The notes under the pieces: generated by a model
Databases searched by the model: none
What the model saw: only the letters and a program-made list of their open reading frames with translations
Told to the model about the DNA's origin: nothing
Shown: one piece after another, positions 7,937 to 15,275 of the stretch
Numbering within the stretch: position 1 is the first letter of the stretch
How the letters are laid out: the number at the start of each line of letters is the position of its first letter
Program-made: the position numbers and the translations under genes
Assembly: GCA_963818505.1 (NCBI GenBank)
Contig: CAWFSJ010000009.1
Span: 1-24,998 of the forward strand
Length of the DNA: 24,998 bases
Source: JADKAV01 sp963818505
Lineage (GTDB): Bacteria > Actinomycetota > Actinomycetes > S36-B12 > UBA10799
Direction: 5' to 3'

Positions 7937-8956
7937 ATGCCCGTTGACGTGACGACCCCGGAGACCGGCACCGCAACTGCGGTCCCGGAGGTCCGGCCCG
8001 TGCCCAGCAAGGGTCTGGACGCTCCCCAGAAACGGTTCCGGCGGATCGTCCTGGCCCCCATCGTGGGATACCTGGCGTTCTTCACGTTGCTGCCGTTGGT
8101 GTGGGTCGTCGCGTTGTCGTTGTTCGACTACAGCCCACGTCGGGAGGGATCCGGCCCCGGCGGCATGGGCGGGGACAACCCCTTCGTGGGGCTGCAGAAC
8201 TTCATCGACATGTTCACCGGGGAAGGTCTGCTGACCGAGACCTTCCAGTTGTCGATGATCACGACCCTGATTTTCGCGTTTATCGTCCTGCCGCTGAACC
8301 TGCTGATCACGCTGCCCCTGGCCGTGATGATCGAGTCAGTGGCCCGCAAGCTGCGGCCGTTCTTGCGCACCATCTTCTTCCTGCCAGTGCTCACGTCGGC
8401 GGTCGCGGTGGCCATCATCTGGCAGTACGTCCTGCACCCGCAGTACGGCCTGGCCAACGCCATGATCGGCAAGGTCACCGGCGAGGTCACAGTGATCTCG
8501 TGGCTGGGCGATCCCAGCCTGGAGGTCTTCGGGATACCGGTCGCCTTGCTCGCCGTGACCGTCGCCTACCTCTGGATGGATATCGGCTACAACCTGGTGA
8601 TCTTCATCGCCGCGCTGCAAGGCATCCCGAAGTCCTTGATCGAGGCGGCGGATCTGGACGGTGCGAATGCCTGGCAACGCTTCCGGTTGGTGACGCTGCC
8701 CCTATTGCGGCCCACGATCATGCTGACGGCGGTGCTCACGATGATCTCGTCGTTCCAGGCGTTCGACCTGTTCCAGGTCATGACCGAGGGCGGTCCCGAC
8801 GACCAGACGCGCGTGCTGGCACTGGACATCTACGACAACGCGTTCCGTTTCCAATCGATGGGTTGGGCGGCTGCCGAGGCCCTCGTGCTGCTCGCGATCG
8901 TGCTGGTGATCACCGGCCTGCAATCGCTGCTATTACGCAGGAAGTGGACCTACTGA
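7937..8956 (+). CDS. sugar ABC transporter permease, MalF/UgpA type
   Basis: The product is 339 residues. A cytoplasmic N-terminal tail of about 35 residues is followed by roughly six transmembrane helices, the first at 'IVGYLAFFTLLPLVWVVALS'. The EAA loop that contacts the ATPase is visible as 'EAADLDGANAWQRFRLVTLP' near residue 240. The insertion 'SPRREGSGPGGMGGDNPFVGLQNF' after the first helix is the periplasmic loop common in UgpA-type subunits. It pairs with the next gene product to form the membrane channel. The start ATG lies six bases after the lipoprotein stop. Its own stop overlaps the next ATG. Confidence 0.92.
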   Translation: MPVDVTTPETGTATAVPEVRPVPSKGLDAPQKRFRRIVLAPIVGYLAFFTLLPLVWVVALSLFDYSPRREGSGPGGMGGDNPFVGLQNFIDMFTGEGLLTETFQLSMITTLIFAFIVLPLNLLITLPLAVMIESVARKLRPFLRTIFFLPVLTSAVAVAIIWQYVLHPQYGLANAMIGKVTGEVTVISWLGDPSLEVFGIPVALLAVTVAYLWMDIGYNLVIFIAALQGIPKSLIEAADLDGANAWQRFRLVTLPLLRPTIMLTAVLTMISSFQAFDLFQVMTEGGPDDQTRVLALDIYDNAFRFQSMGWAAAEALVLLAIVLVITGLQSLLLRRKWTY

Positions 8957-9834
8957 TGAGCACGCTGGTTGAACACGACACCTCGCCGATCACGGTTGTC
9001 AAGGCGCGCAGGCAACTTCCGGTCGGCAAGTTCGCCGTCTACCTGGTGCTGCTGATCGCGGGGATCTTCGCGGCACTGCCGTTCCTGTGGATGATCTTCG
9101 GGTCGTTCAAGACCGGGGCCGATATCCGTTCGGTGCCTCCGTCGTTCTTGCCCGACGTGTGGTCGATGGAGAACTACCAGACCATCCTCAGCGACCCGGA
9201 GTTGCCGCTGTGGACGTTCTACCGCAACTCGCTGTTCGTGGCGGTCATCAACATGTTCTCGGCGTTGTTCATGGCCTCGCTGCTCGGCTTCATCTTCGCC
9301 AAGTACGACTTCCGGCTTCGCAACCCGATGTTCTGGTACCTGATGGCGCTCATGATGGTCCCGGCAAGCGTGATGATGATCCCGAACTATCTGATCCTGT
9401 CCAGGCTGGGGCTGCTCAACAATCTGTGGGGCCTGATCATCCCGGTGATCGTCGATCCGTTCGCGGTGTTCCTGATGCGGCAATTCATCCTGGCACTGCC
9501 GGACGAGCCGATTGAGTCTGCGCGGATTGATGGGGCGTCTGAGTTCCGGATCTACTGGTCGGTCGTGCTCCCGCAGGTGAAGCCTGCCTTGGCAACACTT
9601 GGCCTGCTGACCTTCATGACGCACTGGAACATGTACCTCTGGCCGTTGATCGTGCTCACGGAGAACTCCAAACGCACGATCCCGGTCATCCTCACGTGGT
9701 ACTCCACGCAGCACTCCGCGCAGGTCAATCTCGTGATGGCCGCGTCGGTGCTGATGGTCGTGCCCGTGCTCATCTTCTTCCTCATCACGCAACGTTGGAT
9801 CGTTGCGGGGCTGACCCTTACAGGAGGCAAGTGA
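8956..9834 (+). CDS. sugar ABC transporter permease, MalG/UgpE type
   Basis: The product is 292 residues with six predicted transmembrane helices, the first at 'VYLVLLIAGIFAALPFLWMI'. It has the family signature 'FKTGADIRSVPPSFLPD' after that helix and the EAA-like loop 'ESARIDGASEFRIYWSVVLP' near residue 195. The ATG at 8956 overlaps the TGA of the partner permease (ATGA-type coupling). The frame is open further upstream to 8101, but that part is out-of-frame shadow over the first permease. The product is the second half of the membrane channel. Confidence 0.92.
   Translation: MSTLVEHDTSPITVVKARRQLPVGKFAVYLVLLIAGIFAALPFLWMIFGSFKTGADIRSVPPSFLPDVWSMENYQTILSDPELPLWTFYRNSLFVAVINMFSALFMASLLGFIFAKYDFRLRNPMFWYLMALMMVPASVMMIPNYLILSRLGLLNNLWGLIIPVIVDPFAVFLMRQFILALPDEPIESARIDGASEFRIYWSVVLPQVKPALATLGLLTFMTHWNMYLWPLIVLTENSKRTIPVILTWYSTQHSAQVNLVMAASVLMVVPVLIFFLITQRWIVAGLTLTGGK
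9822..9827 (+). promoter_or_regulatory. strong ribosome binding site for the GH4 gene
   Basis: AGGAGG lies eight bases before the ATG at 9836, inside the last codons of the permease gene. It is one of the best ribosome sites in the operon and suggests that the glycosidase is made at a higher level than the transporter. Confidence 0.7.
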
Positions 9835-9835
9835 A

Positions 9836-11143
9836 ATGCCCGTCATCACGCTCATCGGAGCCGGCAGCACGGTGTTCGCCGCGGAACTCGTCACGGATTT
9901 CCTGGAGGTACCCGCGCTCGAATCGGGGGAGTTCCGGCTCGTGGACATCGATCCGGTCAGGCTTCAGCTCGCGCACCGGTTCGCCGAGCACCTGATCAAG
10001 CAATCGGGCAAGGCATGGACCGTGGCTTCATCGACGGACCGCACGCAGTTGCTGCCGGGCTCGGATGTCGTCATTTCGACGATCGAGGTGGCGGGGCTGG
10101 CGACCGTGGGGTTCGACTACGACATCCCGATGAAGTACGGGGTCGACCAGTGCATCGGCGACACCATCGGGCCAGGCGGGCTGTTCAAGTCGCTGCGGAC
10201 GATTCCCAGCGTTCTGGAGATCATGGCTGACATTGAGCGGCTGTGCCCCGATGCTTTGGCGCTGAGTCACACCAACCCGATGTCGATGACCGTGCTGGCT
10301 GCGTCTCGGGCGAGTTCGGTTCCGCTGTGGGGGATGTGCCACTCAGTGCACTACACGGTTGAGAACCTTTCGGACTACATGGGGATTCCGAAAGAGGAGA
10401 TCGACTTCGACGCAGCTGGGGTGAATCACCTCGCGTGGCTCACGCGTTTGGAACGCGACGGGTCGGATCTGTATCCCCTATTGAGGGAGCGCGGGCGATC
10501 AGCGGAGGTCTACGCGCAGGATCCGGTCCGCTTCGACCTCATGTATCAACTCGGCGCTTTTCCAACGGAGAGCAGCGGCCACGTTTCGGAGTACGTGCCG
10601 TACTTCCGCACGCATCCGGAGATCGTTCGGCAGTGGGACGGCAAGGAGTACATCGGCGAATCGGGGTTCTACGCACACAACTGGCCCGACTGGCGCCGCG
10701 ACAACGACGCGATGCTCGAGCGCGTTCTCGCCGGGCAGGAGGAGTACCCGATGCAGCGCGGCGGGGAGTACCCGTCGCACATCGTGGAGGCGATGGTCAC
10801 GGGTACTCCGGCCACGATCTATGTGACGACCCCCAACGAGGGCTGGGTCGACAACCTCGACCAGCACAACGCGGTGGAGGTGGCCGCGATCGTCGATACC
10901 GATGGGATCCACCCGCAGCACTTCGGAGCGTTGCCCCTGCAGATGGCATCGCTGGTGCGCCGGCACCAGGAGTTCAACGAGCTCGCGGTGACCTCGATCC
11001 TCGAGCAGGACCGCGAGGCGGCTGTGCACGCCCTGATGATCGACCCGCTGACGTCGGCCGCGTGCACACTCGACCAGATCCGTTCCATGTTCGATGAGAT
11101 GGTCGCAGCGCAGCGTCCCTATCTCCCGGCCTACCTACATTGA
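9836..11143 (+). CDS. glycoside hydrolase family 4 enzyme, alpha-galactosidase (MelA)-like
   Basis: The product is a 435-residue cytoplasmic enzyme of the NAD+- and Mn2+-dependent GH4 family. Seen in order: Rossmann loop GAGSTVF (8-14) with the acidic end of strand 2 (DID, 37-39); 'TNPMS' (146-150); the metal-binding Cys168 in 'GMCHSVH'; and 'GVNHLAWL' with Asn197-His198. The CHSVH and NHLAW combination is closest to MelA-type alpha-galactosidases rather than 6-phospho-glucosidases, which fits an ABC importer that delivers unphosphorylated sugar. GH4 enzymes cleave by a redox elimination mechanism and tolerate different anomers, so alpha-galactosaminides or galacturonides remain possible. Its stop overlaps the TTG start of the kinase gene. 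Confidence 0.88.
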   Translation: MPVITLIGAGSTVFAAELVTDFLEVPALESGEFRLVDIDPVRLQLAHRFAEHLIKQSGKAWTVASSTDRTQLLPGSDVVISTIEVAGLATVGFDYDIPMKYGVDQCIGDTIGPGGLFKSLRTIPSVLEIMADIERLCPDALALSHTNPMSMTVLAASRASSVPLWGMCHSVHYTVENLSDYMGIPKEEIDFDAAGVNHLAWLTRLERDGSDLYPLLRERGRSAEVYAQDPVRFDLMYQLGAFPTESSGHVSEYVPYFRTHPEIVRQWDGKEYIGESGFYAHNWPDWRRDNDAMLERVLAGQEEYPMQRGGEYPSHIVEAMVTGTPATIYVTTPNEGWVDNLDQHNAVEVAAIVDTDGIHPQHFGALPLQMASLVRRHQEFNELAVTSILEQDREAAVHALMIDPLTSAACTLDQIRSMFDEMVAAQRPYLPAYLH

Positions 11144-12063
11144 GCCGCGACGTGAGTGAACTTGATCTGCTCGTGGTTGGGGACGCGAACCCCGACGTGA
11201 TCTTGGCTGAGGTGAGGGACATCCGTTTCGGGCAGGCCGAGACGATGGTCGACCGGGCGGGTTTGGTGCTGGGGGGTTCCGCGGCGATCACAGCCTGTGG
11301 GGTCGCGAGGCTGGGGCTGCAGGTTGGTTTGTGCGCCGTGGTGGGGGCCGACCGTTTGGGTGATCTGACGCGTGAGCTGCTGGTGGATTCCGGCGTGGAT
11401 CTGCGTCACACCCGGGTCGATCCGGACTCCTCCACGGGCTTGTCAGTGATCCTGCAGTGCGGGGAGGACCGGGCGATTCTGACCGCTGCTGGCGCGATTC
11501 AGGGGTTGTCGGAATCGGATCTTGTCGCCCTGCCCGATCGCCCTGCGCAGCATGTGCACGTGGCCTCGTACTTCCTCATGTCGAAGGAGTTTCGCGATGC
11601 GTTGCCCACGGCGTTGCGACGGTTCCGGGCCCAGGGAGTGACGACGTCTTTGGACACCAATTGGGACCCCACCGGTGATTGGGACCTTGGAGAGGTTCTG
11701 CAGCACATCGACGTGTTCCTGCCGAATGAGGCGGAGTTGCAGGCTCTGGCTGGGGCTGACGTGGCGACCGCCTCGAGGTTGCTGGGGTGTGAGGTTGTGA
11801 TGAAGCGCGGGGCCAGGGGCGCGGTGTCGAGTGCAGGTGTCGCGGTGGACGCCAGGCCTTCGCCCCGTTTCGTCGACGCAGTTGGTGCCGGGGACAGTTT
11901 CAACGCGGGTCTCCTCGCGGGCAGGTTGACGGGTGCTTCAGAGATGGACGCCCTGCGGTTGGCGGTCGCTGTGGGGACGTTGTCGACTTGTGGAGTTGGG
12001 GGCACCGCCGCCCAACCCGACATGGCGCAGGCGCGGGCGTGGATCACGGAAGGAGAGTCATGA
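11140..12063 (+). CDS. PfkB-family carbohydrate kinase
   Basis: The product is 307 residues if the TTG at 11140, overlapping the GH4 stop, is used. A GTG at 11152 would remove four residues and is an equally possible start; neither has a good ribosome site. It has the PfkB N-terminal glycine motif 'GGSAAITACGVARLGL' (45-60), the 'NEAE' motif (196-199) and the C-terminal signature 'DAVGAGDSFNAGLL' with catalytic base Asp252. The family phosphorylates fructose, ribose, tagatose 6-phosphate and related sugars. Two jobs fit the operon: 6-phosphorylation of the sugar released by the glycosidase, since ABC import supplies no phosphate, or a LacC-like tagatose-6-phosphate kinase. I favour the first because no aldolase catalytic subunit is present. 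Confidence 0.88.
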   Translation: MSRDVSELDLLVVGDANPDVILAEVRDIRFGQAETMVDRAGLVLGGSAAITACGVARLGLQVGLCAVVGADRLGDLTRELLVDSGVDLRHTRVDPDSSTGLSVILQCGEDRAILTAAGAIQGLSESDLVALPDRPAQHVHVASYFLMSKEFRDALPTALRRFRAQGVTTSLDTNWDPTGDWDLGEVLQHIDVFLPNEAELQALAGADVATASRLLGCEVVMKRGARGAVSSAGVAVDARPSPRFVDAVGAGDSFNAGLLAGRLTGASEMDALRLAVAVGTLSTCGVGGTAAQPDMAQARAWITEGES

Positions 12064-13316
12064 CCCAGCACGTTCTGGACTTGGTGGTGCAGGCGCAGCA
12101 GGGGGGAGTGGCGCTGGGCGTCACGTCGATCTGCTCGGCACACCCCGTGGTGCTGGAGGCCGCGGTCGAGCACGCAGTGGCGGGAGAGCACATCCTGCTG
12201 GCCGAGGCCACGTGCAACCAGGTGAACCAGGAGGGCGGCTACACCGGGATGGTCCCCAGCGGTTTCCGTCGCGAGGTCGAGAGTCTGGCTGAACGGGCGG
12301 GATTGTCGTCGGAGCGGCTTGTGTTGGGGGGCGATCATTTGGGCCCGAACCCTTGGAAAGCCCTGCCCGCTTCCGAAGCCATGAAGCGCTCCGAAGTGCT
12401 GGTTGCGGAGTACGTTACGGCGGGCTTCAGCAAGATCCATCTCGATGCGTCGATCGGGTGCATTGACGATCCGTCGCCATTGCCGCCTGCCATCATCGCC
12501 GACCGCACAGCGCGGCTTGCTGCTGTTGCCGAAGGGGTTGCGCGGGGGTCGCTGCGGTACGTCATCGGCACAGAGGTCCCGGTTCCTGGGGGCGAGTCGG
12601 CCGGTGCCCATGGCATCCATGTGACCCGTCCGGAGGACGTGACCGAGACGATCGAGCTGACGCGAAAGGCCTTTGAGAACGCGGGTGTGGGTGCGGCGTG
12701 GGAGCGAGTGCGGGCGCTGGTGGCCCAGCCCGGCGTCGAGTTCTCGGACAGCGAGCTCTTCCGGTACGTCCCCGGCCGCGCGGCGCACTTGGCGGGGTGT
12801 TTGGACAGCACGGACCTGGTGTTCGAGGCGCACAGCACGGACTACCAAACGCGCGGTGCCCTTCGAGGGTTAGTGAAGGACCACTTCGCGATCCTCAAGG
12901 TCGGACCGGGACTGACGAATGCGTACCGAGAGGCCGTGTTCGCGCTGTCGTTCATCGAGGACGAGATCTGCGGGGCCGAGGCGTCACATGTGCGCGAGGT
13001 GCTCGACTCAGCGATGCTTGCGAACCCGTCGTACTGGCAGCCGTTCTACCCCTCGGATGCTCTGCGGGCCGCGTTTGCGCGCAGGTACTCGCGCAGCGAT
13101 CGCTCGCGCTACTACTGGCCGCAGCCGGCGGTGGAGGTCGCGGTTGATGCGATGGTGAGGAACTTGGCGGAGATCCCGTACGAGTTGTTGGCGCAGTTCC
13201 TGCCGGTCCAGGCGCGGTTGGTGGCTGAGGGTTCGTTGGTCGCGCAGCCGCGTGAGTTGATGCGCGACAAGGTTCGCGAGGTGCTCGACGATTACGCGGC
13301 GGCTGTTACGCCGTAG
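12060..13316 (+). CDS. gatZ: GatZ/KbaZ-like protein (COG4573), possible tagatose-6-phosphate 4-epimerase
   Basis: The product is 418 residues, the normal family length. The N-terminus carries the family signatures 'GVTSICSAHPVVLEAA' and 'EATCNQVNQEGGYTGM', followed by 'GGDHLGPNPW' and 'FSKIHLDASIG'. A TIM-barrel fold related to class II aldolases is known for the family. In enterobacteria GatZ/KbaZ is the non-catalytic partner of the tagatose-1,6-bisphosphate aldolase GatY/KbaY. Some Agrobacterium members instead epimerise tagatose 6-phosphate to fructose 6-phosphate. No GatY/KbaY gene lies in this operon, which supports the second role (inference). The ATG overlaps the kinase stop (ATGA) with AAGGAG just upstream. 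It is the last gene of the operon. Confidence 0.88.
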   Translation: MTQHVLDLVVQAQQGGVALGVTSICSAHPVVLEAAVEHAVAGEHILLAEATCNQVNQEGGYTGMVPSGFRREVESLAERAGLSSERLVLGGDHLGPNPWKALPASEAMKRSEVLVAEYVTAGFSKIHLDASIGCIDDPSPLPPAIIADRTARLAAVAEGVARGSLRYVIGTEVPVPGGESAGAHGIHVTRPEDVTETIELTRKAFENAGVGAAWERVRALVAQPGVEFSDSELFRYVPGRAAHLAGCLDSTDLVFEAHSTDYQTRGALRGLVKDHFAILKVGPGLTNAYREAVFALSFIEDEICGAEASHVREVLDSAMLANPSYWQPFYPSDALRAAFARRYSRSDRSRYYWPQPAVEVAVDAMVRNLAEIPYELLAQFLPVQARLVAEGSLVAQPRELMRDKVREVLDDYAAAVTP

Positions 13317-13333
13317 TGCCAGCTTACATACAC

Positions 13334-13687
13334 CTAGCGGCATTCCAGGATGGCCTGGACGGCGGCAGCGTCGACCGGCAACTCATGCGCGAGGGTGTTC
13401 CAGACAATCACAGGGTCCACGACCTCGTACTCGTGAGCGATGAGGTTGCGCATGCCTCGCATGAGCCGCCATCGGACGCTCGGATGAGCTGCCGTGACAT
13501 TGTCCGGTAACCGCGAGACTGCCTCGCCGATCCGGTGGAGAACCGCTTCGGCGGCAAGCGGCAGCATCTCGTCCTGGTCGTAGACCAGTCGGCCTCGAGC
13601 GACAAGCCGGGCGGCGATCCCTGCGAAGTCGACAATGTCACCGAGTGTGCGGCGGTCCTGTTCGGTGAGTTCGGGACCGGAGGTCAC
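13334..13687 (-). CDS. hepT: HepT-like toxin (HEPN, DUF86)
   Basis: The product is a 117-residue all-helical protein with the HepT/HEPN RNase motif R-x4-H-x-Y: Arg80, His85 and Tyr87 in 'RNLIAHEY'. Also visible are the family's 'EAVLHRIGEAVSRL' helix and the 'WRLMRGMRNLIAH' helix. In characterised pairs HepT is an RNase toxin and MntA silences it by adding AMP to the Tyr of this motif; that Tyr is present here. The GTG start at 13687 overlaps the MntA stop (GTGA), so the two are translationally coupled with the antitoxin first. The gene converges with the sugar operon, leaving 17 bases between stops. Confidence 0.88.
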   Translation of the reverse strand: MTSGPELTEQDRRTLGDIVDFAGIAARLVARGRLVYDQDEMLPLAAEAVLHRIGEAVSRLPDNVTAAHPSVRWRLMRGMRNLIAHEYEVVDPVIVWNTLAHELPVDAAAVQAILECR

Positions 13688-14136
13688 AGTGGCCGAGCCT
13701 CACGCCGGATGGCATCGTGGCGTGCGCTGAGCCCGGCGGCGCTGACGACATCTACGTGAACCCCGAGCAGAGCCTCGAGCTCCTCGGTCAGGGCGACCTG
13801 ATCGTAGAGGGTCGCTCCAGTGTCGAACGACACGAGCAGGTCGATATCGCTGCCGGGGTGGTCCTCCCCGCGCGCGACCGATCCGAAGACACGGACGTCG
13901 CGGGCTCGGTGTTTCGCGGTGATCGCCCCAACTGCGCGCGAGTGCCTCGACAGCATCACCGACGGGCGCGGACGTGCGGCCGCAGTGAGTCGCACGAGCA
14001 TCTTCGGAGACGGCTGCCTCCTGCCGGTCTCATAGGCCGCGATGTTCGGCTGGGCAACCCCGGACAACTGCGCCAACTCGCGCTGACTCAACCCCGCGCG
14101 CTGGCGCAATTCGAGTACAGCTGCGCTAGCATCCAT
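13684..14136 (-). CDS. mntA: MntA-like nucleotidyltransferase antitoxin with N-terminal XRE-type HTH
   Basis: The product is 150 residues. A helix-turn-helix occupies residues 7-50 ('LRQRAGLSQRELAQLSGVAQPNIAAYETGRR'), followed by a minimal nucleotidyltransferase domain with an exact GSx10DxD motif: Gly85-Ser86, Asp97 and Asp99. A third acidic residue lies near 129 in 'HVDVV'. The start at 14136 is set by GGAGG seven bases upstream; an extended frame to 14196 would cross the palindrome. Characterised MntA proteins are usually the nucleotidyltransferase alone, so the DNA-binding domain suggests that this antitoxin both AMPylates HepT and represses its own operon. The palindrome at 14150-14162 directly upstream supports that (inference). 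Confidence 0.87.
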   Translation of the reverse strand: MDASAAVLELRQRAGLSQRELAQLSGVAQPNIAAYETGRRQPSPKMLVRLTAAARPRPSVMLSRHSRAVGAITAKHRARDVRVFGSVARGEDHPGSDIDLLVSFDTGATLYDQVALTEELEALLGVHVDVVSAAGLSARHDAIRREARPL

Positions 14137-14149
14137 GCGGTCACCTCCG

Positions 14150-14162
14150 ATATCAATGATAT
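14150..14162. promoter_or_regulatory. palindrome, candidate operator of the mntA-hepT operon
   Basis: ATATCA-A-TGATAT is a perfect 13-base palindrome with a single central base. It lies immediately upstream of the Shine-Dalgarno of mntA and overlaps likely -10 sequences (TATCAT/GATATC on the minus strand). Its AT-rich dyad and short spacer are typical of operators for XRE-type repressors. Confidence 0.5.
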
Positions 14163-14254
14163 GCGTGAACGTTGTTGTGGACATAGCTCCAGGCAACCAA
14201 GGTTTCCCCGATCGCAGGGACTCGCGTTCACATCTGTGGACACCGGTGCGGGCC

Positions 14255-14260
14255 TAGAGT
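14255..14260 (+). promoter_or_regulatory. -10 element of the small ORF at 14267
   Basis: TAGAGT fits the actinobacterial TAnnnT pattern and ends six bases before the ATG at 14267, the spacing expected for a leaderless transcript. I see no convincing -35 element. Confidence 0.4.
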
Positions 14261-14266
14261 GGTCAC

Positions 14267-14425
14267 ATGGCCACAACGTCTCCGGTCGAGGATCACCGCG
14301 GAGTCGATGTCGCGCAGATCCGTGTGCTGCTCCGGATGAGTCCGGCGCAGCGCCTCAACCACATGCTCGAGGTGGCTCAGAAGCTCAGGGCGATCGCCGA
14401 CCATGCCCAGCGCGCGCGGCGGTGA
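14267..14425 (+). CDS. small protein upstream of a nucleotidyltransferase remnant
   Basis: The product is 52 residues, rich in charged and helical residues, with the core 'VDVAQIRVLLRMSPAQRLNHMLEVAQKL' and an Arg-rich end. Short proteins of this type are often encoded directly before a nucleotidyltransferase in actinobacteria (from memory of such pairs, not checked). The following reading frame, starting GTG at 14422, overlaps its stop (GTGA) as in such coupled pairs. The gene itself looks intact, with a -10 element six bases before the ATG. It lies between two minus-strand toxin-antitoxin units and on the opposite strand. The function is unknown. Confidence 0.55.
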   Translation: MATTSPVEDHRGVDVAQIRVLLRMSPAQRLNHMLEVAQKLRAIADHAQRARR

Positions 14426-14523
14426 GTTTCGATCCGGTGGCTATCTGCTCCATCCTGGCCGAGGAGCAAGCCGTAGTGCGTGGTGGCGAGCAGCTTAGGC
14501 CTCTAGGGCTCCGGTTCTTATGA
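14422..14523 (+). pseudogene. 5' remnant of a nucleotidyltransferase gene
   Basis: The GTG at 14422 opens a 33-codon frame, 'FDPVAICSILAEEQAVVRGG', which resembles the first helix and glycine loop of DUF6036/AbiEii-type nucleotidyltransferases ('xxxLxEexVxfVVVGG'). It then runs out of likeness and stops at 14523, where it meets the end of the minus-strand nucleotidyltransferase frame. The DxD catalytic part is missing. The junction with the convergent gene suggests that a deletion removed the rest. Confidence 0.45.
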
Positions 14524-15275
14524 TCGCAGCCCGCTGTCGAGGAGTTCGGCCACAAGTTCAAGATCCTCGGCTGTGGTCGAAGTGCCCTCTGGGATGCTGC
14601 GGATCTGTCGCAGAGTCCGATCCGCAGCTTCGCGAAACCAGCGGCGTGCGTGCAAGATCGCATCCGCCCTGAGTTGAACGTCGGCAGTCCGCAAGCCGTC
14701 GATCACCGAGGCAGCGGTGGCGCGATCGGTGGTGAGGCGCACGATGTCGAGCAAGTCCGTACCTTCCTTGGCGGCCCCTCTGTTCATGGCAGACTGCAGC
14801 TTCATGGCAACTAGTGGGGCTGGTTGCGCGACTAGGACGGTTACCGCCAGGCACCGTCGGCTTCGAGATGAACCGGCGTCGCGGTCTGCGCTGCCCAAGC
14901 ATGGCTCAGGACATGCAGCCGATCGGTGGGGTCATCGGGCAGTGGTGCAAGGTCCGCGTCCGTCACCTCGAGCACATCTACTTGCACCGGTCCGAGTGGA
15001 GTCTGTACCTGCACGCCGGTGGGCCCGCTGGGGGTCGCGCCTGCGGCCACGAGAAGTTCGATCTGGCCGACCTGGCCAGCCTGGAGGCGCGCGACGGTGT
15101 CGAGGTCGGTCGTGGCTCGATAGGGGTGCGAAAGCCGACACAGCACAGCGAGACCGCCGACCACGATCACGGGACGACCCGTGTCGTGCGCAGTCACTGG
15201 GATGGCGCTCACGACGGCGGCCAGCATGGGCCCGTGCAGATGTACGGTCGGCGCGGCCTTCTCGTTACCAGACAC
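14518..15275 (-). pseudogene. AbiEii-like nucleotidyltransferase toxin, split by a frameshift
   Basis: The upstream part begins at GTG 15275, overlapping the end of the AbiEi-like gene, and runs 144 codons to a TAA at 14841-14843. It contains the nucleotidyltransferase core 'VIVVGGLAVLCRLSH' (Gly40-Gly41), 'ATTDLDTV' (Asp57, Asp59) and a third acidic residue near 100. The C-terminal part continues in another frame from about 14850 ('LAVTVLVAQPAPLVAMKLQ', 'GTDLLDIVRL') to a TAA at 14518. The join falls at 14840-14870, and one extra base there would restore a single protein of about 250 residues. No slippery heptamer is visible, so this is a real mutation or a base-calling error rather than programmed shifting. 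It is related to the AbiE type IV toxin-antitoxin toxins. Confidence 0.75.

Noticed and set aside
8101..8955. Upstream extension of the second permease frame
   Set aside because: It overlaps the first permease in another frame, is Arg/His-rich without membrane helices, and the ATG at 8956 has normal stop/start coupling.
11499..12848. Long minus-strand open frame of 449 codons
   Set aside because: It is antisense to the PfkB and GatZ-like genes, which have clear family signatures; long shadow frames are common in high-GC DNA.
13717..14421. Plus-strand open frame of 268 codons ending at 14523
   Set aside because: It is antisense to mntA through most of its length; only the last 34 codons (from 14422) resemble a real protein.
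14840..14870. Programmed ribosomal frameshift in the AbiEii-like gene
   Set aside because: No slippery heptamer is visible at the join; a single-base deletion or base-calling error is simpler.
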